From: Bin55 sp009840545
GTDB lineage: Bacteria > Pseudomonadota > Gammaproteobacteria > Pseudomonadales > Azotimanducaceae
Length of the DNA stretch: 64,000 nucleotides
Direction: 5' to 3'
Assembly (NCBI GenBank): GCA_965208815.1
Contig: OZ242357.1
Span: 620,001 to 684,000 of the forward strand
In this document: piece by piece, positions 8,175-16,850 of the stretch
Layout of the letters: each line of letters opens with the position of its first letter
Position numbering within the stretch: position 1 is the stretch's first letter
Translations under genes and position numbers: made by a program
The notes under the pieces: generated by a model
The model's database searches: none
What the model saw: the letters and a program-made list of their open reading frames with translations, nothing else
What the model was told of the DNA's origin: nothing

Positions 8175-9109
8175 CACATCGTCCTATTTTGGTCGTTAGG
8201 CTCTAATCTTGTCTCGTTTGATATCGAATTGGATGTTGGCGTCTTGATAGGGTTGATCGGCCCAACACCTGTTGTGACCTCGACTTGATCACGAGGTCCG
8301 TAAAAATATGAACCGGGTCGCAAGTCGTAGCTCAAGTCTCCGAACGGGCGACGGTTCCGAGGGGAGCACCATTCCGCAATTGCAGGAGTAATTTCGAAGT
8401 CGTACTGACGCATGAACATCTGCCAATAGTTGAACAGCAGAGTCTTGCGTAAGTCTCCTGACTTGTTGACACAAGGTCCATGCCACACCAAATGAGGCAA
8501 CAAAATGCTGTCACCTGCTTCTCCCATGATCTGCTTAGAGCCCGGTGAAGTCGGCGACACGAGCCTGTCGCCGCCGAATGGGATTTGCTTTCGATGACTT
8601 CCAGGAAACAACGTCAGATTGCCTGAATCGGGTTCGTTGACATCCGTAAATGAGTACATTGCCTTCATTGGGAGAGGATGGCTGTTCTCTGACGGACAGA
8701 AACAGTGGAGAGCTACGCCACCATCCGTGTGCGTGTATCCGGGAGAGTTTTCCGATGCTGGGCGTACGATTGCTTGAGTCATGCCAAAACACAGATACGG
8801 TCACATGATGTCAACGATCTGGTCGAAGACATACGGTCGATCCATCAGGTTGACGAAATGCTTGCCGTACGGAAACAAGCCTCGACAATCCATCCAGGTG
8901 GCGTCGTCGAGGTTGTCGGCATGTGCCAGCCAGCCATAGTGTTCAATCGACAGATTCTTATCTCGAACCGGTTCAAATTCGGCGATACGCCGCAATCGAT
9001 CGATTTCGGAGCTGAATAGAGCGACTTCCTTTGGTCCGAGCACTTGCTTGAGCAATAGGTAACCCTCGCTTTCCCAATGGTCGCTCTGTTCCTTGGCAAG
9101 CGTTTGCAT
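8174..9109 (-). pseudogene. Second PhyH-family dioxygenase gene with one in-frame TGA
   Basis: One continuous frame from ATG 9109 to the stop at 8174-8176 is interrupted only by TGA at 8801-8803. The context reads DQIVDIM-stop-PYLCFGMTQ, where the family normally has I(L/M)GP, so GGA to TGA is the simplest explanation. The rest is well preserved: YTHTDGG (HxD iron ligands), DSGNLTLFPGSHRKQ, and LVWHGPCVNKSGDLRKT (distal His and Arg). Full length would be 311 aa. It is possible that the C-terminal part is re-initiated, but it would lack the N-terminal half of the fold. Confidence 0.85.
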
Positions 9110-9298
9110 GCCTGATGCACCTAGTCCGGCTCGACTACAAAAGTGTATCTATTCTGTTTTCAGCTTCCTAGCAGAAATGGTCATGGGCAGAACTAATCCC
9201 TACAGGTCTTCGCAATGCATGTCAACGAATAATCAATTCAGGCAGTGTAGAGACTTCCTGCTAAACCACACTACAGGGAGATCATCCTCAAGACAGAC

Positions 9299-9873
9299 AT
9301 GCTGATTCTCCATCCCGGCGAAATGGGATCTTCGCTCGGACTGGCGATTGTCAACAACGGCCATCGAGCACATTGGTTCAGCGCAGGTCGGTCCGAAGCG
9401 ACTGTGTAACGTGCAGCGGGTGCCAATCTGGTGCGCCCTGAGACATTGGAAGCAGGATTGTCGAAGGCGGAGGTAGTCACTTCCGTTTACATTCCAGAAT
9501 TTGCCCTGGATGTCGGACAGATGGTGTACGACAGCGGATTTGACGGAGTGTTTTGCGATGCAAATGCCATTGCACCTTCAACTGCTCTTATTCAAGCCAA
9601 TAGATTTGAGGCAACTCATGAGGAAGGCTGCATAGTCGGACCTCCCGCATAGCGGCTCGACTCGCATGAACGAATCGGGCGAACGAGTAATGGAGATCGT
9701 TCGTTTGTTAAACGGTGCGGCGTTGGATGCTCGTCTAGAGGAGGGAGACGTGGCCGCCCCTTGGCGGTGAAGATGTACTATGCGGCCTACACCAAGGGAA
9801 CATCAGCAAAGTTGCTAGCGATCTGAAGTCTGGCTCAAGCCAACGGAATGACCGGGACATTGCGATTGGAATG
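9299..9873 (+). pseudogene. Decayed NAD(P)-binding 6PGDH-like oxidoreductase (DUF1932 type)
   Basis: From ATG 9299 the reading is MLILHPGEMGSSLGLAIVNN and HWFSAGRSEATV, then TAA at 9407-9409, the LEAGLSKAEVVTSVYIPEFA region, FCDANAIAPSTA and GCIVGPPA, then TAG at 9650-9652. The frame then shifts (TRMNESGERVMEIVRLLNGA), shifts back for VKMYYAAYTKGTSAKLLAI, and meets TGA at 9824-9826 before SLAQANGM. This order matches NADP-binding/DUF1932 dehydrogenases (dinucleotide-binding G-x-M-G, DANA, IVGPP, KM.YAA.TKG). Three stops and two frame changes make it a clear pseudogene. It ends where repeat copy B begins. Confidence 0.75.
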
Positions 9874-10080
9874 GAGCTAAAGAATGAGGAAATCGACGGT
9901 CTGTTAGTCCGATGGATGCGAATAGCCAAATTATTTGCACCGCGAGGAACAAACCCACAGATACACTTGTTCTGGGACGACCTCGTTGCAGCGCGACGGG
10001 CGTACAAGGAAGTGGCAACATAGAACAAACAGCTTCAAATTGAGCGACTTCTGGTCAAATGGTCCGAATTGGCGGGCTAG
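9874..10080 (+). pseudogene. holB 3' remnant
   Basis: Sixty-nine codons match the C-terminus of HolB (KNEEIDGLLVRWMRIA, TNPQIHLFWDDLVAARR, QLQIERLL). A TAG at 10021-10023 replaces the TTG codon of the intact gene. There is no upstream remainder of holB, because the preceding sequence is the oxidoreductase pseudogene. It is non-functional and marks one edge of the duplication. Confidence 0.92.
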
Positions 10081-10560
10081 GGCTCACTCTGCAGCTTGAA
10101 AGGCTTGCCGCGTCAGATTTAGGACGCCGTCTTCGTCAACTACAACGTTGTCCTCAATTCTGACCCCGCCAAAAGGCAACAACTCTTCGACTTTACTCCA
10201 ATTGATGTCTGGGTGACCGGCGACCGATTTGAGAAGAATGGGTATCAGATAAATCCCAGGCTCTACAGTGAACACCATGTTCGGTGAGATCTTCCTCAGT
10301 AGTCGAAGCGAAGGGAATCGTTCCGGTGGGCTAATGGAATTGCCGTCCTCGTCGGTGATATGACCTCCTACGTCGTGCGTTTGCAAGCCCAAGAGGTGGC
10401 CAGTACCGTGAGGATAGAAAACATCCGTGAGTTGCTGGTCGTAGGCCGCGGTTGCCGAACACTTGACTACACGGCAATCGACTAAAGCTTGTGCTACTAG
10501 CTGGTGTGCACGTACATGAAAATCCAAGAAAGTGTCGAAATATGGAAGTTCACTGATCAA
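9874..10560. repeat. Direct repeat, copy B (holB 3' end + pepQ 3' part)
   Basis: This is the second copy of the 687-bp repeat whose first copy is at 6289-6975. Here the pepQ side is attached to a complete gene while the holB side is a remnant. Copies A and B together bracket ~2.9 kb of decayed foreign-looking genes. Both junctions with the insert are sharp. The left junction of this copy begins with GAGCT, shared with copy A. Confidence 0.9.
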
Positions 10561-11400
10561 TTGCAGTTGGAAGTCGTTTACTGTGCTGACTAGTTCGTCA
10601 TATTCGTTTCCTTCAATACGCGCGTATGAGCGCGTAATGTCCGCGTGATAGCTGTGATACTTGGCACCCGCATCGATGAGCAGGCTGCGAATCGTGGATG
10701 GAGGTGAGAGGGCGTAGTGTTGGTAGTGAAGTGTACTCGCATGCTCGTTCAATCCCACAATATTGGGATAGGGGAGTTGGCTCTCGACTTGCTTGCTTGC
10801 TTTCAAGTATGCGATGTGAATGTCAAACTCGCATCCATTGTTGAAGAACGCTTCTCTAGCTGCCAAATGCCCTTGTACTCCAATTGCAGTTGCATTAGCC
10901 ATGCATGCAATTTCAAACGGAGTCTTGAATGCACGACGGAACGCTAATTGATTTAGTAGCTTCTCGGGGGCTGGTTCAACGTTGGATAAGGACAGCTGTG
11001 CACAAGGCTCGGGACCTATGTACGCGATTCGTTGATTGCCTTGCACTGCCGTTTTGCATGCTCGGTCCAAGTCTTCCAGAGTTGTGTGGACCTGATGATC
11101 GAAGTTGCTAGCTAACCGTTTGGGAATTGATGTTGGTAGATACCAGTAGTCGGCCGGTGTATACCAGTGAAGCTGGGGCTCAGACTCCGCATTGACTACA
11201 AGAACGCAATGTTCACATTCATCGAAAACAGACCAACGTAGGAAGTGAGGATTGGCATGAAAAGTTGGAGACTGGTCGTCCTCGAAATAGAAAGAGCTTT
11301 CCCCAGCTGCAATCAACGCGCCATCGAATCCGTTCCTGACTAGCAATTCGTTCCACTCACTAGAAAGTGTCTTTAAGTGGTCTTCATATGTGGCGTTCAC
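10084..11400 (-). CDS. pepQ: Xaa-Pro dipeptidase PepQ (M24B metallopeptidase)
   Basis: PepQ cleaves X-Pro dipeptides in the cytoplasm. The start chosen is GTG at 11400, giving 438 aa beginning VNATYEDHLKTLSSEW, close to the E. coli length of 443; an extension to 11508 adds 36 residues with no family similarity. Family features are FEDDQSPTFHANPHF near the N-terminus and the full M24 ligand set: LIDAGAKYHSYHADITRSYA (two Asp), GTGHLLGLQTHDVGG (His), FTVEPGIY (Glu) and RIEDN (Glu). Its 3' part is duplicated at 6499-6975. It is convergent with the holB remnant, mirroring the likely ancestral holB/pepQ arrangement. Confidence 0.92.
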   Translation of the reverse strand: MNATYEDHLKTLSSEWNELLVRNGFDGALIAAGESSFYFEDDQSPTFHANPHFLRWSVFDECEHCVLVVNAESEPQLHWYTPADYWYLPTSIPKRLASNFDHQVHTTLEDLDRACKTAVQGNQRIAYIGPEPCAQLSLSNVEPAPEKLLNQLAFRRAFKTPFEIACMANATAIGVQGHLAAREAFFNNGCEFDIHIAYLKASKQVESQLPYPNIVGLNEHASTLHYQHYALSPPSTIRSLLIDAGAKYHSYHADITRSYARIEGNEYDELVSTVNDFQLQLISELPYFDTFLDFHVRAHQLVAQALVDCRVVKCSATAAYDQQLTDVFYPHGTGHLLGLQTHDVGGHITDEDGNSISPPERFPSLRLLRKISPNMVFTVEPGIYLIPILLKSVAGHPDINWSKVEELLPFGGVRIEDNVVVDEDGVLNLTRQAFQAAE

Positions 11401-11625
11401 TTTGCGGAAACTTTTTCGTGCTAGTGTCAACCATTGAATTGTATAAAGGCGACAGTTTTGTGCGGGCTTTTCCTTCTCGGTAGCACTGAAAAGGAACTCA
11501 AAGCACATTCGAATTGTTAGAGTACGACCTGCCTACAGATTCTCGTACCTTGCATTTCGCGAAAAGAGGTAGATTATGTGCCTGTGTAAAATTCGGTAAG
11601 GGATACACGATTCTTGGGAGATCTT

Positions 11626-12501
11626 GTGAGTAGCTACACCTTCGCCGCGCCGTCTTCTGTCGATGAAGCTCTTTCCGTTCTTGCGAATTCGTCTCGAAGA
11701 GGCGAACGAGCGCAGATTTTGGCGGGAGGAACGGATGTCATCGTACAAATGAGGTCTTTTGACAACGAGCCCCGCTTGCTTGTTGATATCAAGCAGCTTG
11801 CAGAAACAAACGAAGTAAGCATCGGCGAAGATGAAATATTCATTGGTTCTGCCATTGCTTCGGGTGTTTTGAACGAAAATGACGAACTCAAGAGACTATT
11901 TCCCGGTCTGCTTGAGTCGGCTGATCTGATAGGTTCCACTCAAATACAAGGTCGTGCAAGCATCGGCGGAAATCTGTGCAATTCGTCCCCTGCGGGAGAC
12001 ACAATTCCAGCGCTGATCGTTAATTCTGCTGTCTGTGTTATTGCGAACAGCGATGGAAATCGCGAAGTCCCAGTAGAAGACTTCGTGACCGGCGTAGGAC
12101 AGAACTGCATGTCTTCCGAGGAGTTTCTGATTGGGATGAAAATGCCACGACCACCTGCACGAACTGGAGATGCGTACTTAAGGTTCATACCCCGCACCGA
12201 AATGGACATTGCCGTCGCAGGCGCTGGGGTTTCCGTATCCTTCGACGACGGGGGTACATGCACAAGAGCTCGCGTGAGCATTGGTGCTGTAGCTCCAACG
12301 GCGTTGCTGGTTCCTGAAGCTGCCGATGCCTTGATCGGCACGCAAGTTGACGACTCAGACCTTCGGGCTGCTGAAGCTGCATGCAGTGCAGCTGCTTCGC
12401 CCATCACAGACAAGCGAGGCACCGTCGAATACCGCAGAAAAGTGGTCGGAGTGCTGTGTCGGAGGGCAGGAACGATTGCTCGGGACAGAGCGCTTGGTTG
12501 A
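11626..12501 (+). CDS. Molybdenum hydroxylase FAD-binding (medium) subunit
   Basis: This is the electron-transfer flavin subunit of a CO dehydrogenase/xanthine dehydrogenase-type enzyme. The GTG at 11626, preceded by GGGAG, gives 291 aa. FAD motifs are ILAGGTDVIVQM (about residues 34-45) and QIQGRASIGGNLCNSSPAGD. The C-terminal CO_deh_flav_C region reads YRRKVVGVLCRRA. It is first in an operon with the 2Fe-2S and Mo subunits downstream, the M-S-L order used by many carbon-monoxide dehydrogenase-like enzymes. The substrate cannot be told from this subunit. Confidence 0.92.
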   Translation: MSSYTFAAPSSVDEALSVLANSSRRGERAQILAGGTDVIVQMRSFDNEPRLLVDIKQLAETNEVSIGEDEIFIGSAIASGVLNENDELKRLFPGLLESADLIGSTQIQGRASIGGNLCNSSPAGDTIPALIVNSAVCVIANSDGNREVPVEDFVTGVGQNCMSSEEFLIGMKMPRPPARTGDAYLRFIPRTEMDIAVAGAGVSVSFDDGGTCTRARVSIGAVAPTALLVPEAADALIGTQVDDSDLRAAEAACSAAASPITDKRGTVEYRRKVVGVLCRRAGTIARDRALG

Positions 12502-12548
12502 GTTTCAGAACGACAAACATTAGAGAAAAGAGGGATTAAGGAGAGGCG

Positions 12549-13028
12549 ATGAAAAAGATTCATGTTTCGACAACTGTCAATGGCCAGCAAGAGGAAGCAT
12601 TGTGCGAAGTGCATCAATCGTTGCTGGATTTATTGCGGGACGAGCTAGGGTTAACAGGTACAAAGGAAGGGTGTGGAACAGGTGATTGTGGAGCGTGTAC
12701 GGTCCTACTGGACGGTAGATTGGTCTGCTCGTGCTTGGTACTTGGCGTTGAGGCGGAGGGCAAGGAAGTCACGACGATTGAAGGCATCGCGGAACCGGAC
12801 AGTCTGCATGTGGTTCAACAGAAGTTTCTCGAGCACGCAGCACTCCAATGCGGGATTTGTACGCCGGGATTTATCGTTGCGGCGAAGGCACTTCTCGATA
12901 AGAATCCGGATCCAGATGAAACAACAATTAGGTATTGGCTGGCAGGGAACTTATGTCGTTGCACGGGATACGACAAGATTGTTCGAGCTGTTCAGGATGC
13001 CGCTCAAGAATTAGCTCAAAGTAGTTAG
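12549..13028 (+). CDS. Molybdenum hydroxylase 2Fe-2S (small) subunit
   Basis: The 159-aa iron-sulfur subunit has the plant-type ferredoxin cluster GCGTGDCGACTV with a further Cys in LVCSCLVLG, and the second helical-domain cluster with CGICTPGF and LCRCTGYDKI. This four-helix domain with two Cys pairs is diagnostic of the XDH/CoxS family. An AAGGAGAGG-like ribosome-binding site lies just upstream. It passes electrons from the Mo site in the large subunit to FAD in the medium subunit, whose genes flank it. Confidence 0.95.
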   Translation: MKKIHVSTTVNGQQEEALCEVHQSLLDLLRDELGLTGTKEGCGTGDCGACTVLLDGRLVCSCLVLGVEAEGKEVTTIEGIAEPDSLHVVQQKFLEHAALQCGICTPGFIVAAKALLDKNPDPDETTIRYWLAGNLCRCTGYDKIVRAVQDAAQELAQSS

Positions 13029-13042
13029 GACAGGAGAAAATC

Positions 13043-15265
13043 ATGGCTGAAGCAGTTGATTTAAAAGCAATTGGAACCCGACCGATACGTCCGGACGGAG
13101 TAGACAAGGTTACGGGTCGGGCGAATTTTGGTGCCGACATGACATTACCTGGAATGGTGCACGCAAAGGTTCTAAGAAGTCCCTATGCACATGCACGCAT
13201 CAAGAATGTCGACCTGTCCAAAGCCTTGGAAATGGACGGCGTCTTCGCAGCGATTTGCGGTCGAGACTTACCTGAAGAAGGTGCGAATGACCTCAGCATT
13301 AACATCCTTGCTCGCGACAAGGCGTTGTATCACGGTCACGCTGTTGCTGCTGTTGCAGCTCGAACTCCAGCGCTAGCCGAGCAGGCATTGGACCTTATCG
13401 AAGTCGACTATGAAGAGCTCGATCCTGTACTCTCAATCGACGATGCAATCGCAGGCAGTGCGACATTGGTAAACGAAAACATGTACACCAATGGTGATCG
13501 CTCTCAACCACCAAGCAATGTGGCGGCAAAGCAGAAGTTCGAACGAGGAGACGTGGAAAAGGGCTTCGCGGAAGCCGATGTAGTTGTTGAAGAGTCATAC
13601 AGAGTTCCAACGGCCCACCAAGGCTATATCGAACCTCATGCATGCATCGCGACGATCAATGAGGCAGGGCGGGCGACCGTTTGGTGTTGCACGCAGGGAC
13701 AGTTCGATGTTCGAAGCATGACTGCCGGTGTGCTTAACAAGAAAGTTTCGGACATCAAAGTCATTCCATCGGAGATTGGCGGCGGTTTTGGTGGCAAGAC
13801 GACGATCTATCTCGAACCGGTAGCTGTGAAGCTCTCCGAGATATCAGGGCGTCCGGTCAAGATGGTCATGAACCGCGAGGAAGTGTTCCGAGCGACTGGA
13901 CCAACATCTGCCACCTTATGTCGCATCAAAGTTGGTGCGAAGAATGACGGAACGATTACTGCCGCAACTGCGTGGTTGGCCTATGAAGCTGGCGCGTTTC
14001 CCGGCGCACCGGTTGGTCCAGGATGCATGTCGGTTTTGGCACCCTACAACCTTGAAAACTTGCTAATCGAAGGTCTCGACGTCTTGGTAAACAAACCCAA
14101 GGTAGCAGCTTACCGTGCACCCGGTGCTCCCCAGTCCATGCATGCGATGGAGTGCACTATTGACGAAGTCGCGCGCAAAATTGGAATGGATCCCATCGAT
14201 CTTCGTCTTAAGAACGCAGCAGACGAAGGCACAGTCGCCCCCTATGGTCCGAGATTCCCGGCAATTGGATTGGTCGAGTGCCTGAAGGCTGCACGCGAGC
14301 ATCCAAACTACCTGAGCAAAAAGGGTGAGGGAGTAGGACGTGGTGTAGCAGTGGGATTCTGGTTCAACATCGGCATGCAATCAAGCGCCGAGGTGAGGAT
14401 TGCAGAGAACGGCGCAGTGACCATCATGGAAGGAAGTCCCGATATAGGCGGATCACGCGCTTCGATGTGCCTAATGGCCGCAGAGACACTAGGAGTTTCA
14501 TACGAGACGATCAATGCACATGTTGGAGACACCGAAGCAACGGGATTCTGCAACGTAACAGGTGGAAGCAGAACGACGTTTGCGACTGGCTTGGCAGTAG
14601 TTCAAGCTTGCGAAGACATAATCGCGCAGTGCAAGGAACGAGCTGCTTTGACCTGGGATCTTGATGTAGACCAGGTCGATTGGGAAGATGGGAAAGCTGT
14701 GCCCAAACCGGGAGTCAATGCAGACGTTCAACCACTTTCTCTTGCAGACATCGCTCGATCAGCGGGTCGAACGGGAGGACCTTTGCTTGGACGTGCCAGC
14801 CTCAACGCTCAGGGACCAGGAGCATCGTTCTCAGTTAACTGGACGGATGTAACCGTGGATCGAGATACGGGTAAGGTTGATGTCTTGGGGTTCACCGCCG
14901 TGCAGGACGCAGGAAGAGCGATTCACCCTGCTTACGTAGAAGGGCAAATGCAGGGCGGAGCCGTGCAAGGCTTGGGATGGGCACTCAATGAAGAGTACAT
15001 CTACGATCAGAAAGGCGTAATGGAGAATGCGGGATTTCTCGACTATAGGGTTCCCGTAGCTTCTGATATGCCAATGATCGAATGTCAAATCGTCGAGGTA
15101 CCCAATCCGTCACATCCCTACGGTGTGCGAGGCGTTGGAGAAACGCCGATTGTCGCGCCGTTAGCAGCTACATCCAACGCGGTTAGAGACGTTTTGGGTT
15201 ATCGCATCAACGATTTGCCATTGTCGCCCCCACGTGTTTTGGCATCATTGGATGAGAGCAACTAA
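13043..15265 (+). CDS. Molybdenum hydroxylase large subunit (molybdopterin-binding)
   Basis: At 740 aa this is the catalytic subunit. Visible features are the N-terminal a/b hammerhead start (RPIRPDGVDKVTGRANFGAD), the Mo-cofactor loop IGGGFGGKTTIYLEP, AYRAPGAPQSMHAMECTIDE, and the C-terminal GVRGVGETPIVAPLAATSNA with the catalytic Glu. The active-site loop reads AYRAPGAP rather than the AYRCSFR of true aerobic CO dehydrogenase, so this is not form I CoxL. It may oxidise a heterocycle or aldehyde. The downstream MoaD-like and ribokinase-like genes may give a clue to the substrate. Confidence 0.93.
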   Translation: MAEAVDLKAIGTRPIRPDGVDKVTGRANFGADMTLPGMVHAKVLRSPYAHARIKNVDLSKALEMDGVFAAICGRDLPEEGANDLSINILARDKALYHGHAVAAVAARTPALAEQALDLIEVDYEELDPVLSIDDAIAGSATLVNENMYTNGDRSQPPSNVAAKQKFERGDVEKGFAEADVVVEESYRVPTAHQGYIEPHACIATINEAGRATVWCCTQGQFDVRSMTAGVLNKKVSDIKVIPSEIGGGFGGKTTIYLEPVAVKLSEISGRPVKMVMNREEVFRATGPTSATLCRIKVGAKNDGTITAATAWLAYEAGAFPGAPVGPGCMSVLAPYNLENLLIEGLDVLVNKPKVAAYRAPGAPQSMHAMECTIDEVARKIGMDPIDLRLKNAADEGTVAPYGPRFPAIGLVECLKAAREHPNYLSKKGEGVGRGVAVGFWFNIGMQSSAEVRIAENGAVTIMEGSPDIGGSRASMCLMAAETLGVSYETINAHVGDTEATGFCNVTGGSRTTFATGLAVVQACEDIIAQCKERAALTWDLDVDQVDWEDGKAVPKPGVNADVQPLSLADIARSAGRTGGPLLGRASLNAQGPGASFSVNWTDVTVDRDTGKVDVLGFTAVQDAGRAIHPAYVEGQMQGGAVQGLGWALNEEYIYDQKGVMENAGFLDYRVPVASDMPMIECQIVEVPNPSHPYGVRGVGETPIVAPLAATSNAVRDVLGYRINDLPLSPPRVLASLDESN

Positions 15266-15384
15266 CACTAAGGAATAAGAGCTACGCAAAGGCGGAGAGT
15301 CTTAAGAACACAAGAACGTCTTCCGCTTGTGGAGGCGTGTTCGGCCCACTTAAAGGTTGCATCTGATATGCGGAGTAGTTGGAA

Positions 15385-15627
15385 ATGGCCAAGATAGTCT
15401 TTCCAGATCATTTGCTCACGCACACAAACGGCGAGCGTGAACTGAACATAGAATGCAATTCGTTTCGCAGCTTGGTTCGTGCGTTGGACGCAAAGTGGCC
15501 GGGAATCGAAGATGTACTTAGTAAGACTGCAGTTGCGATCGACGGGCAGATCTATCAGGATGCGTGGCTTGAAAGAATTGGTCCCAACAGCGAAGTCTTC
15601 TTCATGCAACGCATAGAAGGAGGATAG
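15385..15627 (+). CDS. MoaD/ThiS-like ubiquitin-fold sulfur carrier
   Basis: An 80-aa protein starts MAKIVFPDHLL and ends EVFFMQRIEGG. The C-terminal Gly-Gly and the hydrophobic run before it (VFFMQRIEGG) are characteristic of MoaD-type sulfur carriers, as are the start of the fold and the LVRALDAKWPG segment. The ATG at 15385 is preferred to a TTG 6 nt earlier. It lies 119 nt after the Mo subunit and 19 nt before the kinase gene. Its position suggests a dedicated sulfur donor for the molybdopterin of this enzyme or for another pathway. No MoaE partner is in the window. Confidence 0.8.
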   Translation: MAKIVFPDHLLTHTNGERELNIECNSFRSLVRALDAKWPGIEDVLSKTAVAIDGQIYQDAWLERIGPNSEVFFMQRIEGG

Positions 15628-15646
15628 TCGATCCTCGCCTAGGTAA

Positions 15647-16540
15647 ATGCCAAAACTCGTCAACCTTGGTTCGTTGTGCGTCGACAACGTTTACCACGTG
15701 CAAAACATTGCGCGAGCAGGAGAGACGGTCACCAGCCTGGGTCATGAAATCCATCCAGGCGGAAAGGGACTCAATCAGTCACTAGCTGCAGCTCGCGCTG
15801 GAGCAGAAGTCGTGCATGTTGGGTGCGTGGGTGCGGACGGCGGATCTCTAGTCGATGTTCTTAGTGGATCAGGAGTCGATGTTTCCTACATCAGAACTCT
15901 GGAAAGCCCATCTGGCGCAGCTGTTATTCAAGTAGATCCTCAAGGTCAAAATGCCATATTCATCACCGGCGGAGCAAATCGACTCGTCAGTCCGGATCAA
16001 GTTGACACTGCGATTGGTCTCTTGGAATCAAACGATTGGTTGTTGCTGCAGAACGAAATTAACGATTTGAGCTATGTTCTCGAAGCGGCAAAGGCTCAAG
16101 GAGCTAACACTGCTTTTAACGTAGCACCTGCCGATGGCCGAGAGTCCGAGTACTCCTACTCGGCAGTTTCCCTGTTGATCGTAAATGAAATCGAAGCCAG
16201 CGCAATGGCCGAGACTGACGACCACATGGAAGCATTCACTACTCTTCGTTCCAAGTATCCAACTACACAGATCATCCTAACGCTAGGTCGAGAGGGACTG
16301 ATCTACGGACTGGGAAACAAAACATTGGAATTGCCTGCATTCGACGTAGGAGTAATAGACGAGACTGCAGCGGGAGACGCATTCATCGGTTTCTATATGG
16401 CAGCAATATTGCGTTCCGAGTCGACCTACAACTCCCTGCGCGAAGCTTCAGCGGCAGGTGCACTCGCCGTCACAAGAACAGGTGCCGCGACATCAATTCC
16501 TTATCGAGAAGATGTCGCGGATTTCATCGTCGAGCAGTAA
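15647..16540 (+). CDS. PfkB-family sugar kinase, ribokinase-like
   Basis: The 297-aa protein has the ribokinase fold signatures: GSLCVDNVYHV at the N-terminus, HPGGKGLNQSLAAARAGA (sugar-binding GGKG.N), NVAPADGR, and the anion-hole/catalytic motif DETAAGDAFIGFYMA near residue 243. The last normally reads D(T)TGAGD; the Gly-to-Ala change is conservative but noticeable. It ends the Mo-hydroxylase operon, so it may phosphorylate a sugar released from a nucleoside-like substrate. That role is inference; family membership is clear. Confidence 0.88.
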   Translation: MPKLVNLGSLCVDNVYHVQNIARAGETVTSLGHEIHPGGKGLNQSLAAARAGAEVVHVGCVGADGGSLVDVLSGSGVDVSYIRTLESPSGAAVIQVDPQGQNAIFITGGANRLVSPDQVDTAIGLLESNDWLLLQNEINDLSYVLEAAKAQGANTAFNVAPADGRESEYSYSAVSLLIVNEIEASAMAETDDHMEAFTTLRSKYPTTQIILTLGREGLIYGLGNKTLELPAFDVGVIDETAAGDAFIGFYMAAILRSESTYNSLREASAAGALAVTRTGAATSIPYREDVADFIVEQ

Positions 16541-16850
16541 GAATTGCGACTTTGTCTTGCCCAGCCTTCGTTTTTGTCGTCGTTATCGTATGGTCCGTGA
16601 AAACTTGACTGCGGATCAACCATGAGTGATCTAATCTGGTCGACGATAGATTCGATGAAAGCTCCGTCGATCCGAATTTCGACCTGAGTCATAGATTGAG
16701 AGTTCGTGTGGAACTAAAACCCTAAGGTACAGACGCTTAATTTTTCAGATTGATTCTATGTCGGTCGATTACACCGTATTTGAACAGCAGCAACACATCG
16801 CAAATTTGCTGGTAGTACTCAGGGAAGTCCAGATATACCTGAAGAAACAA
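16541..16850. other. Intergenic stretch, ribokinase/HAD convergent region
   Basis: About 310 bp separate two convergent genes. The minus strand holds a 63-codon open frame (16501-16692, starting MTQVEIRIDGAFIESI) that overlaps the kinase end by 40 bp. It has no convincing ribosome-binding site and no family I recognise, so I do not call it a gene. No clear terminator was seen. Confidence 0.4.

Noticed and set aside
7986..8803. TGA/TAG in the PhyH genes as recoded or selenocysteine codons
   Set aside because: No SECIS-like structure was seen after the TGAs, the positions are Gly or Gln/Arg-like in the family rather than Cys, and TGA and TAG end many intact genes here.
13043..15265. True aerobic CO dehydrogenase CoxL
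   Set aside because: The diagnostic AYRCSFR loop is absent; the loop reads AYRAPGAP.
16501..16692. 63-codon minus-strand frame after the ribokinase gene
   Set aside because: It overlaps the kinase gene, has no clear ribosome-binding site and no recognised family.
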